Of a stretch of DNA of 64,000 bases, positions 54,765-63,543 are shown piece by piece. The stretch lies in contig NZ_JAJOYR010000001.1 of assembly GCF_021202945.1 (NCBI RefSeq), forward strand, positions 1,591,533-1,655,532. Reading direction: 5' to 3'. How positions within the stretch are numbered: position 1 is the first letter of the stretch; each line of letters opens with the position of its first letter. Under the pieces are notes generated by a model. The model saw nothing but the letters and a program-made list of their open reading frames with translations. It did not search any database and had not been told where the DNA came from. Origin of the DNA: Stenotrophomonas sp. SY1. Its GTDB lineage: Bacteria > Pseudomonadota > Gammaproteobacteria > Xanthomonadales > Xanthomonadaceae. A program made the translations under genes and the position numbers.

Positions 54765-54893
54765 CAGGCGGGCAGGGCCGTAACGGGGGCGGGGAGTGTA
54801 ACCAGAGCAATGTATGCGTCATGCGCAGGCATTGGCTCGGGATGGCAATTGTGGCCCGTTCCACTTGAATGGCAGATGCCCGGCGGGACAGAA

Positions 54894-55012
54894 GCGTAGG
54901 AGCGGCGTTCGCCGCGAAGCTGATGCAACAAGCCGCTGCGGGATGTCCCGCGATTGCTGGTGCCTGGGCGGTTGTCGCATTGCCAGCTTCGCGGCGAACG
55001 CCGCTGCTACGC
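54894..55012. repeat. Inverted pair of REP-like palindromes between puuB and puuD
   Basis: GCGTAGGAGCGGCGTTCGCCGCGAAGCTG (54894-54922) and its near-exact inverse CAGCTTCGCGGCGAACGCCGCTGCTACGC (about 54984-55012) flank about 60 bases, so the pair can form a large cruciform as well as two single hairpins. They take up most of the 314-base divergent puuB/puuD gap. No other gene or clear promoter is seen. Confidence 0.8.
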
Positions 55013-55078
55013 GCCTGCATCGGTTGCCTATTGGACGGGGCAGCGGTAGCGTGCCAGCACGTTTACGGAGCCCCACCC

Positions 55079-55837
55079 ATGGCCAGTCTGCCGCTGGTCG
55101 GCTTGCCCACCGACAGCAAACCGATCGGATCGCACCCCTTTCTGGTGGTCGGTGAGAAATACGTCCGCGCCGTGGTTGATGGCGCGCAGGCAACGCCGCT
55201 GGTGTTGCCGCTGCTGCAACCGCCGCTGCCGGCCGATGCGTGGCTGCGGCAACTGGATGGCCTGCTGTTGACCGGGGCGACCAGCAACATCGAGCCGCAC
55301 CATTACGACGGTAGCCCTAGTTGGGAAGGTAATCCGCATGATCCGGCCCGTGACGCCAACGTGTTCGGGTTGATTCCGCAGGCCTTGGCGATGCGCCTGC
55401 CGATACTGGCGATCTGCCGGGGCTTTCAGGAAATCAACGTTGCCTTTGGCGGCAGCCTGCACCCGAAAGTGCATGAAGTGCCGGGCCTGGCCGACCACCG
55501 TGAAGACCCGGATTCACCCACCGACGTGCAATATGGTCCGGCCCATGCGCTGGAACTGGTGCCGGGCGGGTTGCTGGCCGGCATTGCCGCGGGCCAGCCG
55601 GTGCGGGTCAACACCGTGCATGGGCAGGGTGTCGCGCGGCTCGGCAACGGCCTGCAGGCCGAGGCCCACGCGCCGGACGGGTTGATCGAGGCATTCCGCG
55701 GCCCGGGGCCGGGTTTCCTGCTCGGCGTGCAGTTCCATCCGGAGTGGCGGGTGCTCGAAAACCCGTTCTACCTGGGCATATTCCAAGCCTTCGGCGAGGC
55801 CTGTCGCCGCTACCAGATGCAGAAACAAAGAAGCTGA
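55079..55837 (+). CDS. puuD: Gamma-glutamyl-GABA hydrolase (PuuD-like)
   Basis: Class I glutamine-amidotransferase-like hydrolase (peptidase C26), 252 residues (E. coli PuuD 254). The triad is Cys113 in LAICRGFQE, His220 in VQFHPEW and Glu222. It has the family opening PLVGLPTDSKPIGSHPFLVVGEKYVRAV and GLLLTGATSNIEPHHY. It releases GABA and glutamate from gamma-glutamyl-GABA in the cytoplasm. ATG 55079 matches the family start; an open frame upstream is REP sequence. puuA follows 6 bases after the stop. Confidence 0.92.
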   Translation: MASLPLVGLPTDSKPIGSHPFLVVGEKYVRAVVDGAQATPLVLPLLQPPLPADAWLRQLDGLLLTGATSNIEPHHYDGSPSWEGNPHDPARDANVFGLIPQALAMRLPILAICRGFQEINVAFGGSLHPKVHEVPGLADHREDPDSPTDVQYGPAHALELVPGGLLAGIAAGQPVRVNTVHGQGVARLGNGLQAEAHAPDGLIEAFRGPGPGFLLGVQFHPEWRVLENPFYLGIFQAFGEACRRYQMQKQRS

Positions 55838-55843
55838 TCCGCC

Positions 55844-57232
55844 ATGACTTCGCGCCCACGTACCCGCAAGACCGCTGCCAGCGTGCAGGAAGAAAGCTCC
55901 CTGCTGCGTTGGCTCAAGGAACGGCACATCACCGAGGTCGAATGCCTGGTGCCGGACATCACCGGCAATGCGCGCGGCAAGATCATCCCGGCCGACAAAT
56001 TCCGCCACGATTACGGCACGCGGCTGCCTGAAGGCATCTTCGCCACCACCGTCACCGGCGATTTCCCGGACGACTACTACGAACTGACCTCGCCGGCCGA
56101 TGCGGACATGATCCTGCGCCCGGACCCGGACACCGTGCGCATGGTGCCGTGGGCCACAGACCCCACCGCGCAGATCATCCACGACTGCTACACCAAGAGC
56201 GGCCAGCCGCACGAACTGGCGCCGCGCAACGTGTTGCGGCGGGTGTTGAACGCCTATGACGAGCTGGGACTCAAGCCGGTGGTCGCGCCGGAGGTGGAGT
56301 TCTTCCTGGTGCAGAAGAACACCGACCCGGATTTCCCGCTGCTGCCGCCAGCCGGTCGCTCCGGTCGACCGGAAACCGCGCGGCAGTCCTACTCGATCGA
56401 TGCGGTCAACGAATTCGACCCCATTCTCGACCTGATGTACGACTACTGCGACGCGATGAAGCTGGACGTGGACACGCTGATCCACGAATCCGGCGCCGCC
56501 CAGCTCGAAGTCAACTTCACCCACGCCGATGCGATGTCACTGGCCGACCAGGTGTTCCTGTTCAAGCGCACCATGCGTGAATCGGCGATGCGCCATGGCG
56601 TGTACGCCACCTTCCTGGCCAAGCCGATGGAAACCGAGCCCGGCAGCGCCATGCACATCCACCAGAGCCTGCTGAACAAGGCCACCGGCAGCAACGTGTT
56701 TGCTGGTGCTTCGGAAGGCCAGTACAGCGAAACCTTCGACCACTACCTGGCCGGCCTGCAGAAGTACGTGCCGATGGCGATGGGCTTTTTCGCCCCGAAC
56801 GTGAATTCCTATCGCCGGCTGGTGTTCGGCGAGGTGTCGCCGAGCAACGTGGAGTGGGGCTTCGACAACCGCACCTGCGGCCTGCGCGTGCCGATCGACA
56901 GCCTGGAGAACAGCCGCGTGGAGAGCCGCTTTGCCGGCTCCGACGCCAATCCCTATCTGGCGATGGCCGCGACCCTGGCCTGCGGCCTGCTGGGTATCCG
57001 CGAACAGCTGCGCCCAACCCCGCCCATCACCGGCAATGCCAAGGAGCTGGGCTACGAACTGCCGCGTTCGCTGGGCGAATCGCTGGATGGCCTGGAAACC
57101 TGCGAGGCGTTGCAGGAACTGCTGGGCCGGCGTTTCTGCCGTGCCTACATCTCGGTCAAGCGCAAGGAATACGAGACCTTCTTCCGCGTGATCAGCTCCT
57201 GGGAGCGTGAGTTCCTGCTGCTCAATGTCTGA
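55844..57232 (+). CDS. puuA: Gamma-glutamylputrescine synthetase (PuuA-like)
   Basis: Glutamine-synthetase-fold ligase of 462 residues that joins glutamate to putrescine with ATP, step 1 of the Puu pathway. It shows the GS beta-grasp start (LLRWLKERHITEVECLVPDITGNARGKIIP), the metal/ATP site VVAPEVEFFLVQ, GAAQLEVNFTHADAMSLADQVFLFKR, and the Glu and His of the active site in METEPGSAMHIHQSL, then NSYRRLVFGEVSPSNVEWGFDNRTCGLRVP. The PDITGNARGKIIPADKF segment and lack of the adenylylation loop point to GlnA3/PuuA rather than GlnA. It forms an operon with puuD; a REP element follows. Confidence 0.92.
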   Translation: MTSRPRTRKTAASVQEESSLLRWLKERHITEVECLVPDITGNARGKIIPADKFRHDYGTRLPEGIFATTVTGDFPDDYYELTSPADADMILRPDPDTVRMVPWATDPTAQIIHDCYTKSGQPHELAPRNVLRRVLNAYDELGLKPVVAPEVEFFLVQKNTDPDFPLLPPAGRSGRPETARQSYSIDAVNEFDPILDLMYDYCDAMKLDVDTLIHESGAAQLEVNFTHADAMSLADQVFLFKRTMRESAMRHGVYATFLAKPMETEPGSAMHIHQSLLNKATGSNVFAGASEGQYSETFDHYLAGLQKYVPMAMGFFAPNVNSYRRLVFGEVSPSNVEWGFDNRTCGLRVPIDSLENSRVESRFAGSDANPYLAMAATLACGLLGIREQLRPTPPITGNAKELGYELPRSLGESLDGLETCEALQELLGRRFCRAYISVKRKEYETFFRVISSWEREFLLLNV

Positions 57233-57238
57233 GAACCG

Positions 57239-57313
57239 GCGTAGGAGCGGCTTCAGGCGCGATGCCGGCGATCCGGTTGGCTACACGGGCTTCGCGCCTG
57301 AAGGCGCTCCTGG
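57239..57313. repeat. Inverted REP-like pair between puuA and potF
   Basis: GCGTAGGAGCGGCTTCAGGCGCGATGCC (57239-57267) and its inverse GCTTCGCGCCTGAAGGCGCTCCTGG (about 57290-57314). The pair could act as an RNA stabiliser or attenuator between puuA and potF, 182 bases apart. Confidence 0.75.
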
Positions 57314-57414
57314 GTGTTGCTGATTGGCGTGATGCCGCCCACAGGTGGGACAATAGGCCACCCGCCGGCTTGGCCGGTTCCCCCTCCCGCTCCCGGATCA
57401 CAACTGGAGAACAC

Positions 57415-58539
57415 ATGAATCTGCGCATTCTCACCGTTGGTGTCGCCATTTCCCTGCTTGCTGCCTGCGGTGGCAAGGACGACGGCGGCAAGACGCCTGC
57501 AGGCGGCGAGGCCAAGGTCCTCAACGTCTACAACTATTCGGACTACATCGCCGAAGACACCATCCCGAACTTCGACAAGGCGACCGGCATCAAGGTCACC
57601 TACGACGTGTTCGACAGCGATGAAATGGTCGAGACCAAGCTGCTGACCGGCAACAGCGGTTACGACATCGTGGTGCCGACGCTGAACTTCTTCGGCCGCC
57701 AGATCCAGGCCGGCGTGTTCCTGCCGCTGGACAAGAGCAAGATCCCGAACCTGGCCAATCTTGATCCGGCCGTGATGGCCCGCATCGCCGGGCAGGACCC
57801 GGACAACAAGTACGGCGTGCCGTACATGATGGGCACCACCGGCATCGGCTACAACGTGGCCAAGCTCAAGGAACGCTTCGGTGGCAGCACCGATGTGGCC
57901 AACAGCTGGGACCTGATCTTCAAGCCGGAGAACATCTCCAAGATGAAGGACTGCGGCGTGACCCTGCTGGACACGCCGGCCGACCTGATCCCGATCGCAC
58001 TGCATTACCTGGGCGAAGACCCGCACAGCGCCGATCCAGCGGTGATCCAGAAGGCGGCCGACCTGCTCAAGTCGATCCGTCCGTACGTGCAGAACTTCCA
58101 TTCCTCGCAGCTGGTGGGCGCGCTGGCCAATGGCAGCACCTGCCTGGTGGTGGGCTGGTCGGGTGACATCATCCAGGCCCGCGACCGTGCCGAGGAAGCC
58201 AAGAACGGCGTGGAAGTGGCCTATTCGATTCCGAAGGAAGGCGCGCCGCAGTGGTTCGACATGCTGGCCATCCCGAAGGATGCCAAGCACCCGGAGAACG
58301 CCTATGCGTTCATCAACTACCTGCTGGAGCCGCAGGTGGCTGCCAACAACACCAACGTGACCCACTACGCCAACCCGGTGAAGTCGGCCACGCCGTTGGT
58401 GGATGCCGCCATCCGCGACGACAAGACCATCTACCCGCCGGAAGACGTGGCGGCCAAGATGTTCACCTACGCGATCAACACGCCGGAGACGGACAAGCTC
58501 TATACCCGTCTGTGGACCGAGATCAAGACCGGCCGTTGA
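57415..58539 (+). CDS. potF: Putrescine/polyamine-binding lipoprotein (PotF-like)
   Basis: Periplasmic solute-binding protein of the polyamine ABC importer, 374 residues, similar to E. coli PotF (370). The core pattern is clear: LNVYNYSDYIAEDTIPNFDKATGIKVTYDVFDSDEMVETKLLTGNSGYDIVVPT, PYMMGTTGIGYN, SWDLIFKPEN, CLVVGWSGDIIQA and the C-terminal LYTRLWTEIKTGR. Unlike E. coli PotF it has a lipobox (SLLAAC, Cys18) and so is membrane-anchored. ATG 57415 has GGAGA upstream. It is separated from potGHI by repeats and a terminator, so it can be made in excess over the permease. Confidence 0.93.
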   Translation: MNLRILTVGVAISLLAACGGKDDGGKTPAGGEAKVLNVYNYSDYIAEDTIPNFDKATGIKVTYDVFDSDEMVETKLLTGNSGYDIVVPTLNFFGRQIQAGVFLPLDKSKIPNLANLDPAVMARIAGQDPDNKYGVPYMMGTTGIGYNVAKLKERFGGSTDVANSWDLIFKPENISKMKDCGVTLLDTPADLIPIALHYLGEDPHSADPAVIQKAADLLKSIRPYVQNFHSSQLVGALANGSTCLVVGWSGDIIQARDRAEEAKNGVEVAYSIPKEGAPQWFDMLAIPKDAKHPENAYAFINYLLEPQVAANNTNVTHYANPVKSATPLVDAAIRDDKTIYPPEDVAAKMFTYAINTPETDKLYTRLWTEIKTGR

Positions 58540-58547
58540 GCTGAGGC

Positions 58548-58811
58548 AGCCCTCACCCCAACCCCTCTCCCGTACACGGGAGAGGGGCTTAAGCGAAGCC
58601 TGATGCTTCCTTCTCCCTTTGGGAGAAGGTGCCCGCAGGGTGGATGAGGGTTCGGGCCAAGCCCGATGCAATCCAACTGCCTTGGGCTTTATGACGTGCC
58701 CTCACCGCAACCCCTCTCCCGTAAACGGGAGAGGGGCTTTTAGTCCGCAGCCATGCAGGATCGCTCCCTTCTCCCGCCTGCGGGAGAAGGTGCCCGGAGG
58801 GCGGATGAGGG
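58548..58811. repeat. Alternating palindromic repeats (B-A-B-A) after potF
   Basis: Type B at 58549-58589 and 58699-58741 (CCCTCACC(C/G)CAACCCCTCTCCCGTA...), type A at 58609-58650 and 58767-58811 (CCTTCTCCC...GGGAGAAGG with GGATGAGGG tail). The strict alternation implies duplication of an A-B composite unit. No gene in the 495-base gap 58540-59034 apart from the terminator at 58838 and a presumed promoter for potGHI. Confidence 0.8.
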
Positions 58812-58837
58812 CAGCTTCTGCTCCTGCGGCAAACAGC

Positions 58838-58866
58838 AAAGCCCCCTTGCCAAACAAGGGGGCTTT
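58838..58866 (+). terminator. Bidirectional hairpin terminator between potF and potG
   Basis: AAAGCCCCCTTG/CAAGGGGGCTTT is a perfect 12-bp stem with a CCAAA loop, A-tract before and T-tract after. It should end the puuDA-potF transcript before potG. Confidence 0.8.
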
Positions 58867-59034
58867 GCCGTTGCAGCGGCCTCGGATACGCGTCCTGTCC
58901 GGCTTTCACCTGCTCTCACCCGCACGCCCCGTACTGTCCAATCAGGGACAACCCGCCAGAAACAGCGGTGTCGTCCACAAAACACGGGGGCTAAACTACG
59001 CCCGTTTTCCACCTGCCCGCTCCCGGAGCCCTGC

Positions 59035-60177
59035 ATGCCCGTTGATGCCAAGCCAGACACCAGGACCGATGCCATCGCTTTGAACAGCGAACCCGGCTAT
59101 CTGTCCATCCGCGATCTGCGCAAGGAGTTTGATGGCTTTGTCGCCGTCGATGACGTCAACCTGGACGTGCGCAAGGGCGAGATCTTCGCCTTGCTGGGTG
59201 GGTCGGGCAGTGGCAAGTCCACGTTGCTGCGCTGCCTGGCCGGCTTTGAAACGCCCACCAAGGGCAGGATCCTGCTCGACGGCCAGCCGATCACCACGCT
59301 GCCGCCCTACGAGCGGCCGATCAACATGATGTTCCAGTCCTACGCGCTGTTCCCGCACATGACGGTCGAGCAGAACATCGCCTTCGGCCTGAAGCAGGAC
59401 GGCATGGCCAAGGATGCGGTCACCCGCCGTGTCGGCGAGATGCTGGAACTGGTGCAGCTGGACAAGCTGGGCAAGCGCAAGCCGCACCAGCTGTCCGGCG
59501 GCCAGCAGCAGCGTGTGGCGCTGGCTCGTTCGCTGGCCAAGAGCCCCAAGCTGCTGTTGCTGGACGAGCCGATGGGCGCGCTCGACAAGAAGCTGCGCTC
59601 GAAGATGCAGCTGGAGCTGGTCAACATCATCGAGCAGCTCGGCGTGACCTGCGTGATGGTCACCCACGACCAGGAAGAGGCCATGACCATGGCCACCCGC
59701 ATCGCGGTGATGGACCAGGGCTGGATCCAGCAGATCGGCAAGCCCGATGACATCTACGAACAGCCGGCCAATCGCTTCGTCGCCGGCTTCATCGGTTCGG
59801 TCAACCTCATCGAAGGCGTTATCGACGAAGACCTGCCCGAGTACGTCACCGTGCGCACCGCCGACTTCCCCGCACCGATCTACGTCGGCCACGGCATCAC
59901 CGGCTACGAAGGTCAGCCGGTGGCGTTCGCGCTGCGCCCGGAAAAAATCCATATCGGCAAGGACGAGCCGGAAGGCGAGACCAACAAGGCGCAGGGCGTG
60001 GTCGAGGACATTGCCTATTTCGGCAGTCATTCGGTCTACCACGTGCGGCTGCCCAGCGGGGCCAAGATCCTCTCCAACTTCGCCAACATGAAGCGCTGGG
60101 ACAGTGACGGCATCACCTGGAATGACGAAGTCTGGGTGTCCTGGGACGACAACGACGGCGTGGTGCTGACCTCATGA
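59035..60177 (+). CDS. potG: Putrescine ABC transporter ATP-binding protein PotG
   Basis: ATPase subunit of the putrescine importer, 380 residues (E. coli PotG 377). Walker A GGSGSGKST, QSYALFPHMTVEQNIAFGLKQD, signature [15 protein letters not shown], Walker B LLLLDEPMGALDKKLR and VTHDQEEAM are intact; a TOBE domain (about 285-375) has ALRPEKIHIG. ATG 59035 is preceded by GGAG. The stop overlaps potH by 4 bases (ATGA). An upstream promoter must exist between the terminator at 58838-58866 and 59035. Confidence 0.95.
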   Translation: MPVDAKPDTRTDAIALNSEPGYLSIRDLRKEFDGFVAVDDVNLDVRKGEIFALLGGSGSGKSTLLRCLAGFETPTKGRILLDGQPITTLPPYERPINMMFQSYALFPHMTVEQNIAFGLKQDGMAKDAVTRRVGEMLELVQLDKLGKRKPHQLSGGQQQRVALARSLAKSPKLLLLDEPMGALDKKLRSKMQLELVNIIEQLGVTCVMVTHDQEEAMTMATRIAVMDQGWIQQIGKPDDIYEQPANRFVAGFIGSVNLIEGVIDEDLPEYVTVRTADFPAPIYVGHGITGYEGQPVAFALRPEKIHIGKDEPEGETNKAQGVVEDIAYFGSHSVYHVRLPSGAKILSNFANMKRWDSDGITWNDEVWVSWDDNDGVVLTS

Positions 60178-61100
60178 GCGCCGCCCACCCGAACGCAACC
60201 GGATGGCGGCGTTGGCTGCCCGGCATCCGCGCCGGGGTGATCGGCGTGCCGTACCTGTGGCTGCTGCTGTTCTTCGCGATCCCGTTCCTGATCGTGCTGA
60301 AGATATCGTTCGCGAAGATGGCCGTGGCGATACCGCCGTACACGTCCATCGTCGCTTACGTGGACAACGCGTTCACGGTGAACCTCAATCTGGGCAACTA
60401 CGCGGCGCTGTTCGCCGACAGCCAGTACGTGGTGGCTTACCTGAGTTCGATCAAGATCGCGGTCATCTCGACCTTGCTGACCTTGTTGATCGGCTACCCG
60501 ATGGCCTATGTGATCTCGCGGATGTCGCCGTCGGCACGCAACATCGCGATGATGCTGGTAGTGCTGCCGTCATGGACCTCGTTCCTGATCCGCGTCTATG
60601 CCTGGATCGGCATCCTCGACAGCAACGGCCTGATCAACCGCACGTTGATGAACCTGGGCGTGATCGACGAGCCGCTGCGCATCCTCTACACGCCCACTGC
60701 CGCCTACATCGGCATCGTCTACTGCTACCTGCCGTTCATGGTGCTGCCGCTGTACGCCAACCTGGTCAAGCTCGACAACCGCCTGCTGGAAGCAGCCTAC
60801 GATCTGGGCGCGCGCCCGTGGCAGGCGTTTCTCAAGATCACGCTGCCGCTGTCGCGCAGCGGCATCATCGCCGGCTGCATGCTGGTGATGATCCCGGCGG
60901 TGGGCGAGTTCGTGATCCCGGAAATGCTCGGTGGCCCGGATACATTGATGATCGGGCGCGTGCTGTGGGGCGAGTTCTTCAACAACCGTGACTGGCCGCT
61001 GGCCTCGGCGGTGGCGATCGTGATGCTGCTGCTGTTGCTGGTGCCTATCATCATCTTCAACCGCTCCCAACAGCGTGAGCTGGAAGGGAGGCTGGCATGA
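60174..61100 (+). CDS. potH: Putrescine ABC transporter permease PotH
   Basis: Inner-membrane permease of 308 residues with six TM helices, starting GVPYLWLLLFFAIPFLIVLKISFAKM. The EAA docking loop is LLEAAYDLGARPWQAFLKITLPLSRSGIIAGCMLVMIPAVGEFVIPEMLGG, highly typical of PotH. It pairs with PotI. Coupled by 4-base overlaps to potG upstream and potI downstream. Confidence 0.95.
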   Translation: MSAAHPNATGWRRWLPGIRAGVIGVPYLWLLLFFAIPFLIVLKISFAKMAVAIPPYTSIVAYVDNAFTVNLNLGNYAALFADSQYVVAYLSSIKIAVISTLLTLLIGYPMAYVISRMSPSARNIAMMLVVLPSWTSFLIRVYAWIGILDSNGLINRTLMNLGVIDEPLRILYTPTAAYIGIVYCYLPFMVLPLYANLVKLDNRLLEAAYDLGARPWQAFLKITLPLSRSGIIAGCMLVMIPAVGEFVIPEMLGGPDTLMIGRVLWGEFFNNRDWPLASAVAIVMLLLLLVPIIIFNRSQQRELEGRLA

Positions 61101-61942
61101 GCATGAGCCGGCGTAGCTCCTGGTTGGGTTGGAGCATCCTGCTGCTGGGCTTCGGTTTCCTGTACCTGCCGATCCTGTTGTTGATGGTCTATTCGTTCAA
61201 CTCTTCGCGGCTGGCGACGGTGTGGGCCGGCTTCTCCACGCAGTGGTACGGCGCGCTGTTTCGCGACCGGCAGTTGCTGGAAGCGGCGTGGATCAGCCTG
61301 AAGATCGCGTTCTGGACCGCTACCGCGTCGATGGTGATCGGCACCATGGCGGCGATGGCGATGACCCGCTTCAAACGCTTCCCCAGCAAGACCCTGTTTG
61401 GTGCGCTGGTGACGGCGCCGCTGGTGATGCCGGAGGTGATCATCGGCCTGTCGATCCTGCTGATGCTGGTATCGATGGGCGGCCTGTTCGGCCTGCCGTC
61501 CAAGGGCGTGGTGGCGATCTGGATCGCGCATGTCACCTTCACCATCTCGTTCGTGACGGTGGTGGTGTCCTCGCGGCTGCAGGAGCTGGACCGCTCGCTG
61601 GAAGAAGCTGCGATGGACCTGGGCGCCAACCGGCTGAAAGTGTTCTTCCTGATCACCTTGCCAATCATCGCCCCGGCACTGGTGTCGGGCTGGCTGCTGG
61701 CCTTCACCTTGTCGCTGGACGATGTGGTGATCGCAAGCTTCGTCGCCGGCCCCAGTTCAACCACGCTGCCGATGAAGATCTTCGCCTCGGTGCGTATGGG
61801 CGTAAGCCCGAAGATCAACGCGCTGGCCACGCTGATGGTGCTGGCAGTGTCGGCGGTTGCGGTGCTCGGCTGGTGGATTTCGGCCCGTTCGGACAAGCGC
61901 CGTCAGCGCGACATGCAGCTGGCGTTGCAGGAAAACGGATAG
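61097..61942 (+). CDS. potI: Putrescine ABC transporter permease PotI
   Basis: Second inner-membrane permease, 281 residues, six TM helices, beginning GWSILLLGFGFLYLPILLLMVYSFNSSRL. The EAA loop is LEEAAMDLGANRLKVFFLITLPIIAPALVSGWLLAFTLSLDDVVIASFVAGPSSTTLPMKIFASVRMGVSPKINALAT, the PotI/PotC hallmark. Last gene of the potGHI operon; SMAG-like palindromes follow. Confidence 0.95.
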   Translation: MSMSRRSSWLGWSILLLGFGFLYLPILLLMVYSFNSSRLATVWAGFSTQWYGALFRDRQLLEAAWISLKIAFWTATASMVIGTMAAMAMTRFKRFPSKTLFGALVTAPLVMPEVIIGLSILLMLVSMGGLFGLPSKGVVAIWIAHVTFTISFVTVVVSSRLQELDRSLEEAAMDLGANRLKVFFLITLPIIAPALVSGWLLAFTLSLDDVVIASFVAGPSSTTLPMKIFASVRMGVSPKINALATLMVLAVSAVAVLGWWISARSDKRRQRDMQLALQENG

Positions 61943-61950
61943 GCGAAACC

Positions 61951-62065
61951 GGTAGCGTCGAGCCACGCTCGGCGCGGGCCTTCACCGGCAAAGCTGTGAT
62001 GCCGAGCCATGCTCGGCAGCGGACTTCACCAGTAAAGCCCCAGCGGAGCATGGCTCCGCTCTACC
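61951..62065. repeat. Three SMAG-like GTAG palindromes
   Basis: GGTAGCGTCGAGCCACGCTCGGC (61951-61973), GATGCCGAGCCATGCTCGGCAGC (61998-62020) and AGCGGAGCATGGCTCCGCTCTACC (62042-62065). GTAG starts the first and CTAC ends the last, with hairpin stems such as GCCGAGC-CAT-GCTCGGC. This is the design of SMAG elements of Stenotrophomonas maltophilia, REP-type sequences moved by RAYT transposases. They lie between potI and the dehydrogenase. Confidence 0.8.
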
Positions 62066-62142
62066 GGTAATCGCCTGCTTTACCTGCGCGCAACACTCGC
62101 GGCGCTACCATTCACGCATTCGTTGAATGCAGGTGTGTCGCC

Positions 62143-63510
62143 ATGGCTTCGTATCAGACCATCAACCCCTTCGACGGCCGCGCAGAGCGCACGGTCGAGC
62201 AGATGAGCGCTGCCGCCGTCGAGCAGCGGCTTGCCGCAGCCGAGTCGGCATTCCCGGCCTGGTCGGCGCTGACGCTGGAACAGCGCGGGGGATTGCTGCG
62301 CAAGGTTGCCGCAGGGCTGCGCGACCGACGTGATGACATCCAGCGCACGATGACCCGCGAGATGGGCAAGCTGCGCCGCGAGGCGCTGGCCGAGATCGAG
62401 AAGAGCGCGGCGGCCTGCGAGTATTACGCCGATCACGCGGTCGAGTACCTCATGCCGCAGTCGATCCAGACCGAGGCACAAAGCAGCTACGTCATCTACC
62501 AGCCGATCGGCTGCGTGCTGGCGGTGATGCCGTGGAATTTCCCGTTCTGGCAGGTGATCCGCTTTCTCGCGCCCGGCTTGATGGCCGGCAACGTGGCCTT
62601 GCTCAAACATGCCAGCAACGTCCCGGGCTGCGCCGACCTGCTGCGCGAAGTTGTGGCGGGCGCCGGCATTCCCGAGGGCGTGTTCGACGTACTGCATATC
62701 GACAACGATCAGGCCGCCGACGTGCTGCGCGACCGCCGGGTGAAAGCGGTGACGCTGACCGGCAGTGAACGGGCAGGGCGCTCCATCGCCGCCAATGCCG
62801 GCGATCAGCTGAAGAAATGCGTGATGGAACTGGGCGGCAGCGATGCGTTCGTGGTGCTTGAGGACGCCGACCTGGGGCTGACCATTGCCGCGGCGGTGAA
62901 GTCGCGTTTCGACAATGCCGGCCAGACCTGCATTGCCGCCAAGCGCTTCGTGCTGGTGGAGTCCATTGCCGATGCGTTCGTGCAGCGTTTCGTCGAAGCC
63001 GCGAAGTCGCGTGTGTATGGCGATCCGCAGGACGAGGCGACGACCCTGGCACCGATGGCGCGCGCTGACCTGCGTGATGAGCTGCACCGGCAGGTGCAGG
63101 AGAGCATCGCCAAGGGCGCGAAGGTGTTGCTGGGTTGTGAGCCGTTGGCGGAGAGCCATGCCGGCTACCCGGCTTCCATCCTCGACAACGTGCAGCCCGG
63201 CATGCCGGCCTACGATCAGGAACTGTTCGGGCCGGTGGCGGCGATCCTGCGGGTGAAGGACGAGGCCGAAGCCGTGCGCGTGGCCAACGACACCACGTTC
63301 GGGCTGGGTGGCAGCGTGTGGGGCAAGGACAGCGCACGCGCCGAGAAGGTTGCCGTGCAGTTGCAGTGCGGTGCGGCGTTCGTCAATTCAGTGGTCAGGA
63401 GCGATGCGCGTCTGCCTTTCGGCGGCACCAAGCGCTCGGGCTTTGGCCGCGAGCTGGCCGAGCACGGCATCCATGAGTTCATGAACATCAAGACGGTCTA
63501 CGTGGCGTGA
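62143..63510 (+). CDS. NAD(P)-dependent succinate semialdehyde dehydrogenase (Sad/GabD1-like)
   Basis: Aldehyde dehydrogenase of 455 residues, the short form like E. coli Sad/YneI (462). Catalytic Cys263 lies in NAGQTCIAAKRF, Glu229 in MELGGSDAFVV; PWNFPFWQ and TGSERAGRSIAA contact the cofactor. The start YQTINPFDGRAERTVEQMSAAAVEQRLAAAESAFPAWSA and the end LPFGGTKRSGFGRELAEHGIHEFMNIKTVYVA are typical. It would oxidise succinate semialdehyde, formed from GABA by a transaminase that is not in this window, to succinate. Its position after potGHI supports a role in polyamine breakdown. Confidence 0.9.
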   Translation: MASYQTINPFDGRAERTVEQMSAAAVEQRLAAAESAFPAWSALTLEQRGGLLRKVAAGLRDRRDDIQRTMTREMGKLRREALAEIEKSAAACEYYADHAVEYLMPQSIQTEAQSSYVIYQPIGCVLAVMPWNFPFWQVIRFLAPGLMAGNVALLKHASNVPGCADLLREVVAGAGIPEGVFDVLHIDNDQAADVLRDRRVKAVTLTGSERAGRSIAANAGDQLKKCVMELGGSDAFVVLEDADLGLTIAAAVKSRFDNAGQTCIAAKRFVLVESIADAFVQRFVEAAKSRVYGDPQDEATTLAPMARADLRDELHRQVQESIAKGAKVLLGCEPLAESHAGYPASILDNVQPGMPAYDQELFGPVAAILRVKDEAEAVRVANDTTFGLGGSVWGKDSARAEKVAVQLQCGAAFVNSVVRSDARLPFGGTKRSGFGRELAEHGIHEFMNIKTVYVA

Positions 63511-63543
63511 TTGCCGACGCCGCTCCGCAGGCTGGCTCGGTGT

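Noticed and set aside
53427..54899. A 490-codon plus-strand frame opposite puuB
   Set aside because: Antisense shadow of the FAD oxidase gene, with no domain of its own.
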